In this document: positions 37,451 through 45,326 of the stretch, piece by piece
How positions within the stretch are numbered: the first letter of the stretch is position 1
Layout: each line of letters begins with the position of its first letter
Assembly (NCBI GenBank): GCA_017505745.1
Contig: JAFVOP010000039.1
Coordinates: 1-45,326, forward strand
Direction: 5' to 3'
DNA: 45,326 nt
Origin: Clostridia bacterium
Lineage (GTDB): Bacteria; Bacillota; Clostridia; Oscillospirales; CAG-272
Program-made: the position numbers and the translations under genes
Notes under the pieces: generated by a model
Seen by the model: the letters and a program-made list of their open reading frames with translations, nothing else
The model's database searches: none
What the model was told of the DNA's origin: nothing

Positions 37451-39181
37451 TCAAGAAGCCGCGCCGTCGGTAACGCTGACATAGAAGATCAACTCGCCCC
37501 GATACGTATCGGCAATTACAATGTTGCTTTGATCGATCGTGACACGACCGCTCACGCTTCCATCCGCCTCAAACACCGCAAATTCGGATTCCGGTGTCAG
37601 CTTCGTGTCTCCGGCGGATGCGCTATACACATCATACGGCAATTGACTGCCGTTATTCCCAAGCAAGGCGAACGAATCTCCCACAGAAGGCTTGACTCGC
37701 ACGACCAACTGCTTTCCAAACAGATACCGCACGTTCTGCGCTCCCACTGAGAATTCGATCTCACAAATGCGGTTTTCCGCAGTGGAGCTCTTCTGCTCCA
37801 GAACACCGAAATCCATGGTCGCGGGAATCGACACACAAAAGGCCGGCGACGGAACGGTAGCATTTGCCGTCACGTAGACCGCGTGCACCGTATCCTCGGT
37901 AGGAACCCCAAGATACAGGAAACCAACGCCATCCTCGCCAAGCACCTTTACGGGAGCAGTGGCATCATGAGAGGCAGAACCGTTTCCAAGCTGTCCGTGC
38001 GAATCGGATCCCCACGTAAAGACGTGTCCCTCGGAATCGATCACCGCAGTATTGTTGTAGGCCGCCGCGATCGCAACTGCCGTTCCGTTGGTATAAGAAT
38101 CCAACAAAACCTCCGTGGGGGTGTGATTGATGGAAGTTCCGGTATCCTGCGCCAGCTGCCCCGCAGAGTTAGAGCCCCAGACAAGGATCTTGCCGTTGGC
38201 CGTACGGGCAACGGTGTGCTCACTCCCCGCGGCGATCTCGGCCACCGAAAGGTCCTCACCGATCAACGCTTCGTTTTTCGACAACCAAAACGGATACGTC
38301 GTGTGATCCTCGTCAGTCCTTCCGTTTCCAAACTGTCCCACGGCGTTGCTGCCCATGTTCAAAATTGTATACGAGGAGGAAAGAAGCGCGGTATGATTCC
38401 GCCCCGGTGCAACCGCACGGATCGGCTCCGCATTCATCTCCGTGTCCGACGGACTTTTTTCGGTGGGTTGCTTGACGTCGGCACCTACCATCAGGCCACA
38501 CTGCTCCTTTTCATTTTCGCCCCATATCCAAAGCCTTCCGTTGGTTGCAATAGCGGCAACCGTTCCCTCTCCCGCAACAATTTGCGAAATCGATGTCTGT
38601 GCCAAGCCCTCGATCGGTGTCGGCGTTGCAACAGTAGCCCCCACGCTTTGCATAGGATCTCCCAGCATGTAGTTGGTATTTGCACCCCAAGCGTACACGT
38701 CTCCTTCCACCGTCAAGGCAAACGAGGTATTTCCTCCCGCCGCAACAGCTTGGATCGAAAGCCCTTCCAGCGCGGAGATCTGCACCGGTACAGCTTGATT
38801 CTCGGTGGTTTGCTCACCAAGCCCCAGCTGTCCCATGCCGTTTTCACCCCAGGCATACACTGCTCCATCCATTCCCAACCCGATCACATGGGAGTCTCCT
38901 GCGGCAACCTCGCGAAACCGAACATTGGTAACCACCTTCTCCGGCGTGGTGACGTTGGCGTTGGAGTGGGTATTGATACCCAGCTGTCCGACGTTGTTCC
39001 GTCCCCAGCTCCAGGCCGTTCCGTCCGAAGCAATGGCAATCGCAAACCCGTTGCCCAAAGCAATGGAAGGATCGATGTGCTCGGCATCCGCGGCGTTGGC
39101 CGGCAGATGATACGGTGCCAACGCGCCAAAACACAGCACCAAGCCCAATAATAGCGATCCGATTCGTTTTCTGTAACTCAT
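37451..39181 (-). CDS. Secreted RCC1-repeat beta-propeller protein
   Basis: The 576-residue protein has a signal peptide (residues 1-30, ending PANA) and then seven RCC1 repeats, the number that closes a seven-bladed propeller. The WG..N..GQLG cores are at about residues 58-68, 110-120, 165-174, 219-229, 276-286, 335-343 and 389-399. Repeats 3, 4 and 5 are the least regular. Residues about 440-576 form a beta domain shared with the next gene. RCC1 propellers bind proteins in eukaryotes; secreted bacterial versions are poorly understood. The start at 39181 follows AAAGGAG by 10 nt. The gap to the next gene is 14 nt. Confidence 0.88.
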   Translation of the reverse strand: MSYRKRIGSLLLGLVLCFGALAPYHLPANAADAEHIDPSIALGNGFAIAIASDGTAWSWGRNNVGQLGINTHSNANVTTPEKVVTNVRFREVAAGDSHVIGLGMDGAVYAWGENGMGQLGLGEQTTENQAVPVQISALEGLSIQAVAAGGNTSFALTVEGDVYAWGANTNYMLGDPMQSVGATVATPTPIEGLAQTSISQIVAGEGTVAAIATNGRLWIWGENEKEQCGLMVGADVKQPTEKSPSDTEMNAEPIRAVAPGRNHTALLSSSYTILNMGSNAVGQFGNGRTDEDHTTYPFWLSKNEALIGEDLSVAEIAAGSEHTVARTANGKILVWGSNSAGQLAQDTGTSINHTPTEVLLDSYTNGTAVAIAAAYNNTAVIDSEGHVFTWGSDSHGQLGNGSASHDATAPVKVLGEDGVGFLYLGVPTEDTVHAVYVTANATVPSPAFCVSIPATMDFGVLEQKSSTAENRICEIEFSVGAQNVRYLFGKQLVVRVKPSVGDSFALLGNNGSQLPYDVYSASAGDTKLTPESEFAVFEADGSVSGRVTIDQSNIVIADTYRGELIFYVSVTDGAAS

Positions 39182-39203
39182 TCTATCATTCTCCTTTCGC
39201 AGA

Positions 39204-39860
39204 TTAGCGAACCGAAAGATTCACGTCCATGGTGATTCCGTTCATGGAGGAGCGCTCCTCCAGATCAAAGGTTTCTACCCGGATCTCCATGGCGTACTGT
39301 CCCGGCTCCAACGGACGGGAGAGTGTGATGGCCGTAATGACCTTTCCCGGAGGGATCAATCCCGACCGGTAAACCGTTTCTCCACTTTCCTTCAAAATCA
39401 AAACGTATCGGAAATAACAGGGATTCCCCTCGGGATTGGGCAAAATGATCTGCACGTCCTTCTTTCCCGCAGGAAAGGTGACGTCCTTATATCCCGGTGC
39501 CAAAATATTTCCGGGAGTAACCTCTCCTGCATCAAAGTAGAGCTCGTCATCATCCTTGGCGTTGGGATCGATCTCCGGATCCGCCAAAAGCCCCGGGAGC
39601 AGGCTTCCCAATGCCACGCCGCCAACAAGTAACAAAAGCACCACGATCGAGCCAATGATCATATGAGAGGTCTTCAGCACCACGCTGCCGCCTAAAAAAC
39701 CGGCTTTGGTGGGTTCCGCGGGCAACGGCTCCGGTACCGGATCGGTATCCGTAGCCTCTAACTGCGTCTCCTGCGCATCCATCGGCTCTGTTTGCGCATC
39801 CACCGGCTCTGCTTGCGCATCCATCGGCTCTGTTTGTGCCTGAATGTCGTCCTTTTCCAT
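39204..39860 (-). CDS. Single-pass membrane protein with acidic repeat tail and outer beta domain
   Basis: The 218-residue protein is the first gene of the RCC1 cassette. The start at 39860 follows AAAGGAG by 10 nt. The N-terminal 60 residues are acidic and carry three repeats of a seven-residue unit (EP-x-D-A-Q-type). One membrane segment follows at about 66-90 (IIGSIVVLLLLVGGVALGSLL). The outer part has a linker and then a beta domain with YVLILKESGETVYRSGLIPPGKVITAITLSRPLEPGQYAMEI. The N-tail is probably cytoplasmic. No enzymatic motif is seen. It may anchor or sense the secreted partners. Confidence 0.75.
   Translation of the reverse strand: MEKDDIQAQTEPMDAQAEPVDAQTEPMDAQETQLEATDTDPVPEPLPAEPTKAGFLGGSVVLKTSHMIIGSIVVLLLLVGGVALGSLLPGLLADPEIDPNAKDDDELYFDAGEVTPGNILAPGYKDVTFPAGKKDVQIILPNPEGNPCYFRYVLILKESGETVYRSGLIPPGKVITAITLSRPLEPGQYAMEIRVETFDLEERSSMNGITMDVNLSVR
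39773..39835 (-). repeat. Three tandem 21-bp units inside the membrane protein gene
   Basis: Units at 39773-39793, 39794-39814 and 39815-39835 differ at only two positions, one in the Met/Val codon. In-frame copy number change would lengthen or shorten the N-terminal tail by seven residues. Confidence 0.9.
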
Positions 39861-39907
39861 TTCGAATATACTCCTTTCCGACAAACAAAAGGGGTCGATT
39901 TTTTTCC

Positions 39908-39936
39908 ATTATATCACAACCTCCCCATTTCTTCAA
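39908..39936 (-). promoter_or_regulatory. SigA-type promoter of the RCC1 surface cassette
   Basis: On the minus strand TTGAAG (39931-39936) and TATAAT (39908-39913) are 17 bp apart. Confidence 0.75.
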
Positions 39937-40024
39937 GTCTCATTCGAGAAAAAACATCAAAAAACATCATTTTTTGTCGAAATGCCCAATATTTTAATTT
40001 TTTGAAAAAGATGTGAAAAATCCC

Positions 40025-40052
40025 TTGCTTTTCTCTTTTTTTGCGGTATAAT
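40025..40052 (+). promoter_or_regulatory. SigA-type promoter of gpmI
   Basis: TTGCTT (40025-40030) and TATAAT (40047-40052) are 16 bp apart. Confidence 0.65.
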
Positions 40053-40106
40053 ATATAATGTTAATTTATGGCCTGTACGGGCCGATCAAAAAATCCGGAG
40101 GATATT

Positions 40107-41768
40107 ATGAACAAAAAGCTGGAAAAACTCAACCATTTTGACGGTGTAAAGGGGCCGGTTCTGACGATTGTGATGGACGGCGTGGGACTGGCGCCCGACA
40201 CGGTATCCAACGCGGTAAAAACCGCCTATACACCGAACCTGGATATGCTTCTCGAAAAGTATCCCACCGTCTCTCTGAAGGCCCACGGCACGGCTGTTGG
40301 TCTGCCCTCCGATGACGACATGGGCAACAGCGAGGTAGGCCACAATGCGCTTGGCGCCGGCCAGGTATTTGCACAGGGTGCAAAACTGGTCTCCAATTCG
40401 ATCGAAAGCGGCAAAATGTTTGCTTCCTCCACCTGGCAGGAGCTGATCGCCAACGTAAAAGCCAACGCCTCCACCCTGCATTTTCTCGGTCTCTTCTCCG
40501 ACGGAAACGTGCACTCCCATATCGACCACCTCAAGGCCATGCTCAAGCAGGCAAAGACCGAGGGGGTCAATCGCGTGCGCGTGCACATTCTGCTCGACGG
40601 ACGTGACGTGGGGGAAACCTCCGCGCTCGACTATATCAACCCCTTCGAGGATTATCTCTCCGAGCTTCGCGACGCAAGCTATGACGTTAAGATCGCATCG
40701 GGCGGCGGACGTATGACCATTACCATGGACCGCTATGAGGCAAACTGGGCGATGGTAGAAGCCGGCTGGAACACACATGTACTGGGTGTGGGCAGACAGT
40801 TCGCGTCGGCAGCCGAGGCTGTACAGACCTACCGCGACGAGCTGAAGGTCATTGACCAGGATCTCCCCGCATTCGTCATTGCCGAGAACGGCAAGCCGGT
40901 TGGAACGGTGGAGGACGGCGACAGCGTGATCTTCTTCAACTTCCGCGGCGACCGCTCGATCGAGATCTCCAAGACCTTTGACGCTCCCGAGGGCGCGTTT
41001 GACAAGTTTGACCGCGTGCGCGTTCCGAAGGTGGTCTACGCCGGCATGCTTGAATACGACGGCGACCTGCACATCCCCAACAAGTATCTGGTGTCTCCTC
41101 CCGAGATCACCAACACCATGAGCGAATATATGGCAAATACGGGCATTCCCGTTTTGGCGATCTCCGAAACCCAGAAATACGGCCACGTGACCTACTTCTG
41201 GAACGGCAACAAGTCGGGCAAATTCAGCGAAGAGCTCGAAACCTATATTGAGATTCCTTCCGACGTGGTTCCCTTTGAGCAACGTCCTTGGATGAAGTGC
41301 GCCGAAATCACCGACAAGCTCATTGAATGTCTGAACAGCGGCAAATACAAGTATCTGCGCGTCAACTTCCCCAACGGAGACATGGTGGGACACACCGGCT
41401 CCCTCGCCGCCACCCGTTGCTCGATGGAGGCACTGGACCTTCAGCTTGGCAGAATCCTGCCCGTTGTGGACGCGCTTGGAGGCGTGGCTCTGATCACCGC
41501 CGACCACGGAAATGCTGACGAGATGTATGAGATGGACAAGAAGACCGGCATGCCCAAGGCAGATAAAAACGGCAACTACAAATCCAAAACCAGCCATACG
41601 CTCAATCCCGTTCCCTGCATCATTTACGATAACACCGATGCAAAGGAGCATTACTCGGTAAAGCAGGACGGCGCATACGGTCTTTCCAACGTAGCCGCAA
41701 CCACCGTCAATCTGCTGGGCTACAAGGCTCCCGAGATGTGGGATACCTCGATCATCGATGTGAAATAA
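40107..41768 (+). CDS. gpmI: 2,3-bisphosphoglycerate-independent phosphoglycerate mutase
   Basis: GpmI interconverts 3- and 2-phosphoglycerate in glycolysis and needs two manganese ions. The 553-residue protein has the metal Asp24 in VMDGVG and the phosphorylated Ser75 in MGNSEVGH. Also seen are LHFLGLFSDGNVHSHIDHL, LDGRDV, FFNFRGDRSIEISKTF and ITADHGNADEM with the second metal set. It is about 40 residues longer than the common 510. The ATG at 40107 is 6 nt after GGAGG; the reading from 40068 is not supported. A PHP gene begins 14 nt after the stop. Confidence 0.95.
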   Translation: MNKKLEKLNHFDGVKGPVLTIVMDGVGLAPDTVSNAVKTAYTPNLDMLLEKYPTVSLKAHGTAVGLPSDDDMGNSEVGHNALGAGQVFAQGAKLVSNSIESGKMFASSTWQELIANVKANASTLHFLGLFSDGNVHSHIDHLKAMLKQAKTEGVNRVRVHILLDGRDVGETSALDYINPFEDYLSELRDASYDVKIASGGGRMTITMDRYEANWAMVEAGWNTHVLGVGRQFASAAEAVQTYRDELKVIDQDLPAFVIAENGKPVGTVEDGDSVIFFNFRGDRSIEISKTFDAPEGAFDKFDRVRVPKVVYAGMLEYDGDLHIPNKYLVSPPEITNTMSEYMANTGIPVLAISETQKYGHVTYFWNGNKSGKFSEELETYIEIPSDVVPFEQRPWMKCAEITDKLIECLNSGKYKYLRVNFPNGDMVGHTGSLAATRCSMEALDLQLGRILPVVDALGGVALITADHGNADEMYEMDKKTGMPKADKNGNYKSKTSHTLNPVPCIIYDNTDAKEHYSVKQDGAYGLSNVAATTVNLLGYKAPEMWDTSIIDVK

Positions 41769-41782
41769 GAGGAGCCCCGATT

Positions 41783-42493
41783 ATGCAATATAAAACCGAA
41801 TTGCACGCCCACACCCGCGAGGTCAGCCCCTGTGCCGATCTCACCGCCCCCGAGGTTGCCGAACGCTTTCTTGCCGCCGGGTACTCCTCCCTTGTTGTTA
41901 CCAATCATTACTGCGATTACGTGGTGGACAACGCGGGAGATACCTGGAAAGAGAAAATGGATCACTATCTGTCGGGCTACCGCATCATGAAAGACTACGC
42001 AAAGGGACGACTTCACGTTCTGCTTGGTCTGGAGCTTCGCTTCCTGGAAAATTTCAACGATTATCTGGTGTACGGCATGGACGAGCAATTTCTGTATGAG
42101 TATCCCGAATTGCACAAAATGTCCCTGAAAACCTTTTCGCCCTTTGCAAAGGAGCACGGATTGCTTCTGATCCAGGCGCACCCCTTCCGCAACCGCATGA
42201 CCGTGATGAACCCCAAGCTGCTCGACGGCGTGGAGGTCTTTAACGGACACAAGGGCCACGATTCGCGCAACCAACTTGCCGATATGTGGGCCAAGCGCTA
42301 CGGACTGCTTCGCTCCTCCGGCAGCGATTTTCACCATCCCGATTCCGAGGAATCGGGTGGGATCTTTACCGAGGAGCCGATCACGTCGGCGGCACAGTTG
42401 GTGAAAACGCTGCGCGCGGGCAACTGCATGCTGCATTGCTCGGGTACCGCTGCTTCCCTCGACGGCATGGTTGATATGCCGGCAAAATACTGA
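41783..42493 (+). CDS. PHP domain-containing metal-dependent phosphoesterase
   Basis: The 236-residue protein has a PHP domain, which uses a trinuclear metal site to cleave phosphate esters. The metal ligands are visible: His8 and His10 in ELHAHT, the TNHY block, GLELRF, IQAHPFR and SGSDFHHP. It lacks polymerase or histidinol-phosphatase signatures, so the substrate is open. The ATG at 41783 follows AGAGGAG; the reading from 41738 lies inside gpmI. UDG follows 19 nt downstream. Confidence 0.88.
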   Translation: MQYKTELHAHTREVSPCADLTAPEVAERFLAAGYSSLVVTNHYCDYVVDNAGDTWKEKMDHYLSGYRIMKDYAKGRLHVLLGLELRFLENFNDYLVYGMDEQFLYEYPELHKMSLKTFSPFAKEHGLLLIQAHPFRNRMTVMNPKLLDGVEVFNGHKGHDSRNQLADMWAKRYGLLRSSGSDFHHPDSEESGGIFTEEPITSAAQLVKTLRAGNCMLHCSGTAASLDGMVDMPAKY

Positions 42494-42512
42494 AATAAAG
42501 AGAGACGATCCT

Positions 42513-43076
42513 ATGGAAAACAAATTGGAAGAGCTTGCAAAGGTCTGCGCCTCCTGTCAAAAGTGCGCGTTGGGTGCCACCCGCACGAACTCGGTATTCG
42601 GCACGGGAAACCCCAATGCTGAATTGATGTTTGTGGGAGAGGCACCGGGCGAGCAGGAGGACCTTTCGGGGGTTCCCTTTGTGGGACGCGCGGGACAGCT
42701 CCTCGACCGCTACCTCTACGCGGTGGACATTGCGCGTAAGGACGTTTACATTGCCAATATTCTCAAATGCCGTCCGCCGAAGAACCGCGATCCGCTTCCC
42801 GACGAAGAGACCGCTTGCATAGACTATCTGCGCGAGCAGGTAAAGATCATCCGTCCCAGGATCATCGTATGTCTGGGGCGTATCTCCGCCATGAAGCTCA
42901 TCAAGCCCGATTTCAAGATCACGCAGGAGCACGGCAAGTGGTTTGAAAAGGGCAACTATCTGATGACCGCCGTCTACCATCCCGCCGCTCTTTTGCGCGA
43001 TCCCCGCAAGAAAGAGGACATGATGGAGGATATGAAGCGCATCGCCGAAAAACTGAACGAATTGAGAGAAGACTGA
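42513..43076 (+). CDS. Family 4 uracil-DNA glycosylase
   Basis: This enzyme removes uracil from DNA and carries a [4Fe-4S] cluster. The 187-residue protein has the cluster ligands Cys15-x2-Cys18 in CASCQKC, Cys84 in ILKCRPP and Cys100. The active-site motif is GEAPGEQED, followed by [12 protein letters not shown], and the second motif is HPAALLR near the end. The length is normal. It starts 19 nt after the PHP gene and lies 3 nt before the AEC transporter, so it is in the gpmI run. Confidence 0.94.
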   Translation: MENKLEELAKVCASCQKCALGATRTNSVFGTGNPNAELMFVGEAPGEQEDLSGVPFVGRAGQLLDRYLYAVDIARKDVYIANILKCRPPKNRDPLPDEETACIDYLREQVKIIRPRIIVCLGRISAMKLIKPDFKITQEHGKWFEKGNYLMTAVYHPAALLRDPRKKEDMMEDMKRIAEKLNELRED

Positions 43077-43079
43077 CAC

Positions 43080-44030
43080 ATGGACTATTTCCCTTCCCTG
43101 CTCACCATCATCCTTACTCTGTTTTTGCTGATGGTTTGCGGCTACATCTGTCGAAAGACGAAAATTATTGACAATTCCTCCTCCAAGGGGCTCTCACGTT
43201 TGATCATCTCCGTGGGACAACCCATGATGATCATTTCGGCGCTTGCAAACGCCGAATATTCAAAGGAGAACCTGACGGTTGCATGGCAAGTGACCCTCAT
43301 CAGCTTTGTGATGCACATTCTGATGTCCCTGGCGGCATACCTGATCTGTATGCGCATGAAAAAACAGGACACCACGAAGATCTTTGAATTCACGCTCATC
43401 TTTTCCAACTGCGGATTTATCGGATTTCCCATTATGGACGCGATCCTCGGTGACGGCCGCGGAAGCTTTATGGGCGCGTTTTATGTAATCGCCTTCCATC
43501 TGTTCTTATGGACTTGGGGCATCATGATCCTGGCGCGCCGCCGCGAGGATATCCGCATGACCCCCAAAAAAGCAATCCTCAACTATGGAACCGTTCCCTG
43601 TGTCATCGGCGTGGTGCTTTATCTTTGCAAGCCGCTCTTTGAGCTTCCCGAATGCTTTGGAAAGTTCTTTTCCTATCTGGGCGGCCTTTGCACCCCGATC
43701 TCGGTGCTTATCACAGGCGCGCTGCTGGCAACCATTTCTCTACCGAAAATGTTTACCAACGGTAAGCTTTATCTGCATTCCCTGATCAAGCTGATCCTGT
43801 TTCCTGTGGCAGTTTGTCTGCTTGCCAAGCTTTGCGGCTTGCAACAGTCGTATATCCTGCTCGCCACCGCAATGGCAGGAATGCCCAGCGCCGCAACCGT
43901 AACGATGCTGGCCGAGCTTTACGAAATTGAGCCCGGGTATGCCTCGCAAACCGTGGGGATAACTTCCCTGCTCTCCACCGCGTCGCTCCCACTCGTCATG
44001 CTTTTTGCCCAATGGATCTCTGCGCTTTGA
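43080..44030 (+). CDS. AEC family transporter (auxin efflux carrier type)
   Basis: The 316-residue integral membrane protein has about ten hydrophobic segments in two five-helix halves. Typical blocks are KGLSRLIISVGQPMMIISAL in the first half, FSNCGFIGFPIM, and AGMPSAATVTMLAELYE with GITSLLS in the second. AEC members in bacteria move malate, malonate or similar organic acids. The substrate cannot be told. It starts 3 nt after the UDG stop. Confidence 0.92.
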   Translation: MDYFPSLLTIILTLFLLMVCGYICRKTKIIDNSSSKGLSRLIISVGQPMMIISALANAEYSKENLTVAWQVTLISFVMHILMSLAAYLICMRMKKQDTTKIFEFTLIFSNCGFIGFPIMDAILGDGRGSFMGAFYVIAFHLFLWTWGIMILARRREDIRMTPKKAILNYGTVPCVIGVVLYLCKPLFELPECFGKFFSYLGGLCTPISVLITGALLATISLPKMFTNGKLYLHSLIKLILFPVAVCLLAKLCGLQQSYILLATAMAGMPSAATVTMLAELYEIEPGYASQTVGITSLLSTASLPLVMLFAQWISAL

Positions 44031-44064
44031 TCCAAACAGAACAAACGAAAAAGGAGACCCGGAA

Positions 44065-44988
44065 ATGAATGCATCCACTCCACGTGCCACACTCTTTTTC
44101 AAGGAAGCACCGCATGCGCTCCCCCCGTCCCAAGGCTTTGCCGTTTTTGAGGACCGTGCCTTTATCCTGCATCACACGGGGATGTGCTGCGTATACGATC
44201 TGAAGGCACGCGACGGCGCTCCGCTCGCCGTCTTTCCGCTTGGCTCCTACAATGCGGGAAGCCCCACCAAGGACTACACCAACCATTCCAACTCCTGTAT
44301 GTTTGGAAAGGAACACTACAACGGCAATCCGATCCCGCTGTTGTACGTGGTGATCGGTGCGGGGATCGGCTACGACGAGGACGGTTATTTCTACCGCTGT
44401 GCCGTGGAAAACATCACCCGCAGCGAAACGGACGGCAAGGAGACCTATCAGGCGCAAACGCTTCAAGTGATCTCCTATCACCCCGAAGGCATTGAGGACA
44501 CCGATTTTTTGCCGCCCTGCTGGGGCTGCCCCGCCTTTTTTGCCGACACGGAGCACCGCGCGCTGTATATGTTCTCCGCAAAATACCGCACGAAGCGCGG
44601 CACCCTTCCCGAGGGAGAACGGGAAAACACCTATCTCATCACGAAATTTGATCTGCCGAGCCTCGACCGGGGAGCGCTCGTCAAGCTGACGCCCCGCGAC
44701 ATCCGCGATCAGTTCACGGTGCGCTCGGACCTTCTCTTTACGCAAGGCGGCGCACTGGCCGATCAAAAGATCTACTACACCTTTGGTTGCCCTATGTCCA
44801 AGGAAAAATACCCCAACGAGATCGCGGTCTTTGACCTGAACGCAAGAACGATGTGCGCGCGTATTTCGGATCTGGACGAAGCACTGAACATGGAAGAGAT
44901 CGAGAGCTGTGAATTTTACAACGGCGAGCTTCTCTGCAACACCAGCGCGGGAAGCGTGTTTGTGATCGACAAAAAATTGCTTCCGTGA
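44065..44988 (+). CDS. Unknown protein, beta-rich
   Basis: The 307-residue soluble protein has no signal peptide and no membrane segment. I do not recognise the family. It has an alternation of short strands and turns that could form a propeller (GAGIGYDEDGYFYRCAVE, LYMFSAKY, YYTFGCPM, GSVFVIDKK). Cysteines are frequent, including the pair in MCC near residue 41 and PCWGCPAFF near 152. The ATG at 44065 follows AAGGAG by 8 nt. It is the last gene of the gpmI run. The function is unknown. Confidence 0.7.
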   Translation: MNASTPRATLFFKEAPHALPPSQGFAVFEDRAFILHHTGMCCVYDLKARDGAPLAVFPLGSYNAGSPTKDYTNHSNSCMFGKEHYNGNPIPLLYVVIGAGIGYDEDGYFYRCAVENITRSETDGKETYQAQTLQVISYHPEGIEDTDFLPPCWGCPAFFADTEHRALYMFSAKYRTKRGTLPEGERENTYLITKFDLPSLDRGALVKLTPRDIRDQFTVRSDLLFTQGGALADQKIYYTFGCPMSKEKYPNEIAVFDLNARTMCARISDLDEALNMEEIESCEFYNGELLCNTSAGSVFVIDKKLLP

Positions 44989-45326
44989 ATTACAAAAAAG
45001 AGCTCCCCTTGCCAAACTTCTCATAAGGATGTTTACCGTAGTATGTTGTGACAACTAAAACTTGACAAACGTCCTTGCTGTCATCCTGAGCGAAGCCCCG
45101 CCGAGATCCCACTCGGCTACGCCTCGTGCTTTTGGGGCTTGCCCCAAAAGTTCGACACGCTCAGGATGACACGGCGGGGCATAGTCGAAGTTTTGCGCAA
45201 TGAGGCATGCCGCATGGAGCAAAGCCGAGCCACGCAGTGGCGAAGGGATCTACTACGGAGTATGGTTGACTTCCCATAGGAAAATGGTTCTGATATAAAA
45301 TTTAAGATGTTACAAGATAGTAGGGG
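44989..45326. other. Gene-free right end with a palindromic repeat element
   Basis: No ORF or known RNA gene is supported in these 338 bases. The stretch is mostly occupied by the nested inverted repeats described as a separate entry. The last 60 bases are A/T-rich and hold nothing I can name. Confidence 0.7.
45036..45258. repeat. Nested-palindrome repeat element (MITE-like or REP-like)
   Basis: The core has 14-bp perfect inverted ends TGTCATCCTGAGCG (45079-45092) and its complement (45158-45171). Between them lie GCCGAG/CTCGGC (45100-45117) and CTTTTGGGGC/GCCCCAAAAG (45129-45150) hairpins. An 8-bp outer pair CCGTAGTA/TACTACGG (45036-45043 and 45251-45258) may mark the true ends. Ends of the GTCATCCTGAGCG type are known in dispersed palindromic repeats of several bacterial groups. 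No transposase is present. Confidence 0.65.

Noticed and set aside
40086..41651. A 521-residue reading opposite gpmI.
   Set aside because: It is an antisense shadow; GpmI has all catalytic motifs on the plus strand.
1..45326. Search by eye for tRNA or rRNA genes, CRISPR repeats, phage genes and transposases.
   Set aside because: None was found. Intergenic spaces are short and the only dispersed-type repeat is at the right edge.

Overview
The window reads as chromosomal DNA of an anaerobic, endospore-forming Firmicute of the class Clostridia. Evidence for sporulation: the spore protease gpr, a partial gene downstream of it that is probably spoIIP, both dipicolinate synthase subunits (dpaA/dpaB), a SpoVB-type flippase and a SpoIID-like protein. 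Evidence for anaerobic life: AdhE with a Rex-type operator, and rubredoxin. The promoters I could find are SigA-like with spacers of 16-17 bp, and strong Shine-Dalgarno sites are usual. Base composition looks close to balanced. An uncultured gut-type lineage is plausible, but the species cannot be fixed from sequence alone. Nearly all of the window is coding. I see no rRNA, tRNA, CRISPR array, phage or transposase gene.

Layout. 1-1306 (minus): gpr and the probable spoIIP. 1496-3649 (plus): a lone lipoprotein of the oligopeptide-binding family. 3743-5326 (minus): prfC. 5456-8188 (minus): a four-gene membrane/flavin operon (NusG-II protein, Gx-type membrane protein, ApbE flavin transferase, DUF554 protein). 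8337-10759 (plus): three proteins that include a SpoIID-like/peptidoglycan-binding fusion. 10814-14001 (minus): MFS transporter, GH28-like beta-helix protein and histidine phosphatase. 14141-17530 (minus): adhE with a kinase-like gene behind it, under a Rex site. 17681-20268 (minus): rluA-type pseudouridine synthase and lnt. 20538-23973 (plus): mtaB and a strongly diverged PurL-like protein. 24112-29244 (plus): rpmB, a GME-fold protein, a DUF896 protein, tsaE, tsaB, rpiB, ispD, ispF, rpe. 29447-30586 (plus): a Gfo/Idh/MocA oxidoreductase. 30636-30824 (minus): rubredoxin. 31060-32613 (plus): SpoVB-like flippase. 32636-34125 (minus): dpaA-dpaB. 34224-36752 (minus): polA. 36885-39860 (minus): a three-gene surface cassette with a secreted seven-repeat RCC1 propeller. 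40107-44988 (plus): gpmI, a PHP-domain protein, family 4 uracil-DNA glycosylase, an AEC transporter and an unknown protein. 44989-45326: no gene, but a palindromic repeat element of non-autonomous mobile type.

How the genes fit together. Several pathways recur: tRNA position 37 modification (TsaE and TsaB for t6A, MtaB for its methylthiolation), pentose phosphate (RpiB, Rpe), the MEP isoprenoid pathway (IspD, IspF), NADH-responsive ethanol fermentation (Rex site, AdhE) and spore formation. The parts least explained by known biology are the RCC1 surface cassette, the PurL-like protein that seems to have lost the PurL catalytic motifs, the SpoIID-like/peptidoglycan-binding trio, the NusG-II/Gx/ApbE/DUF554 operon, the kinase-like gene behind adhE, and a perfect palindrome on the rubredoxin promoter.
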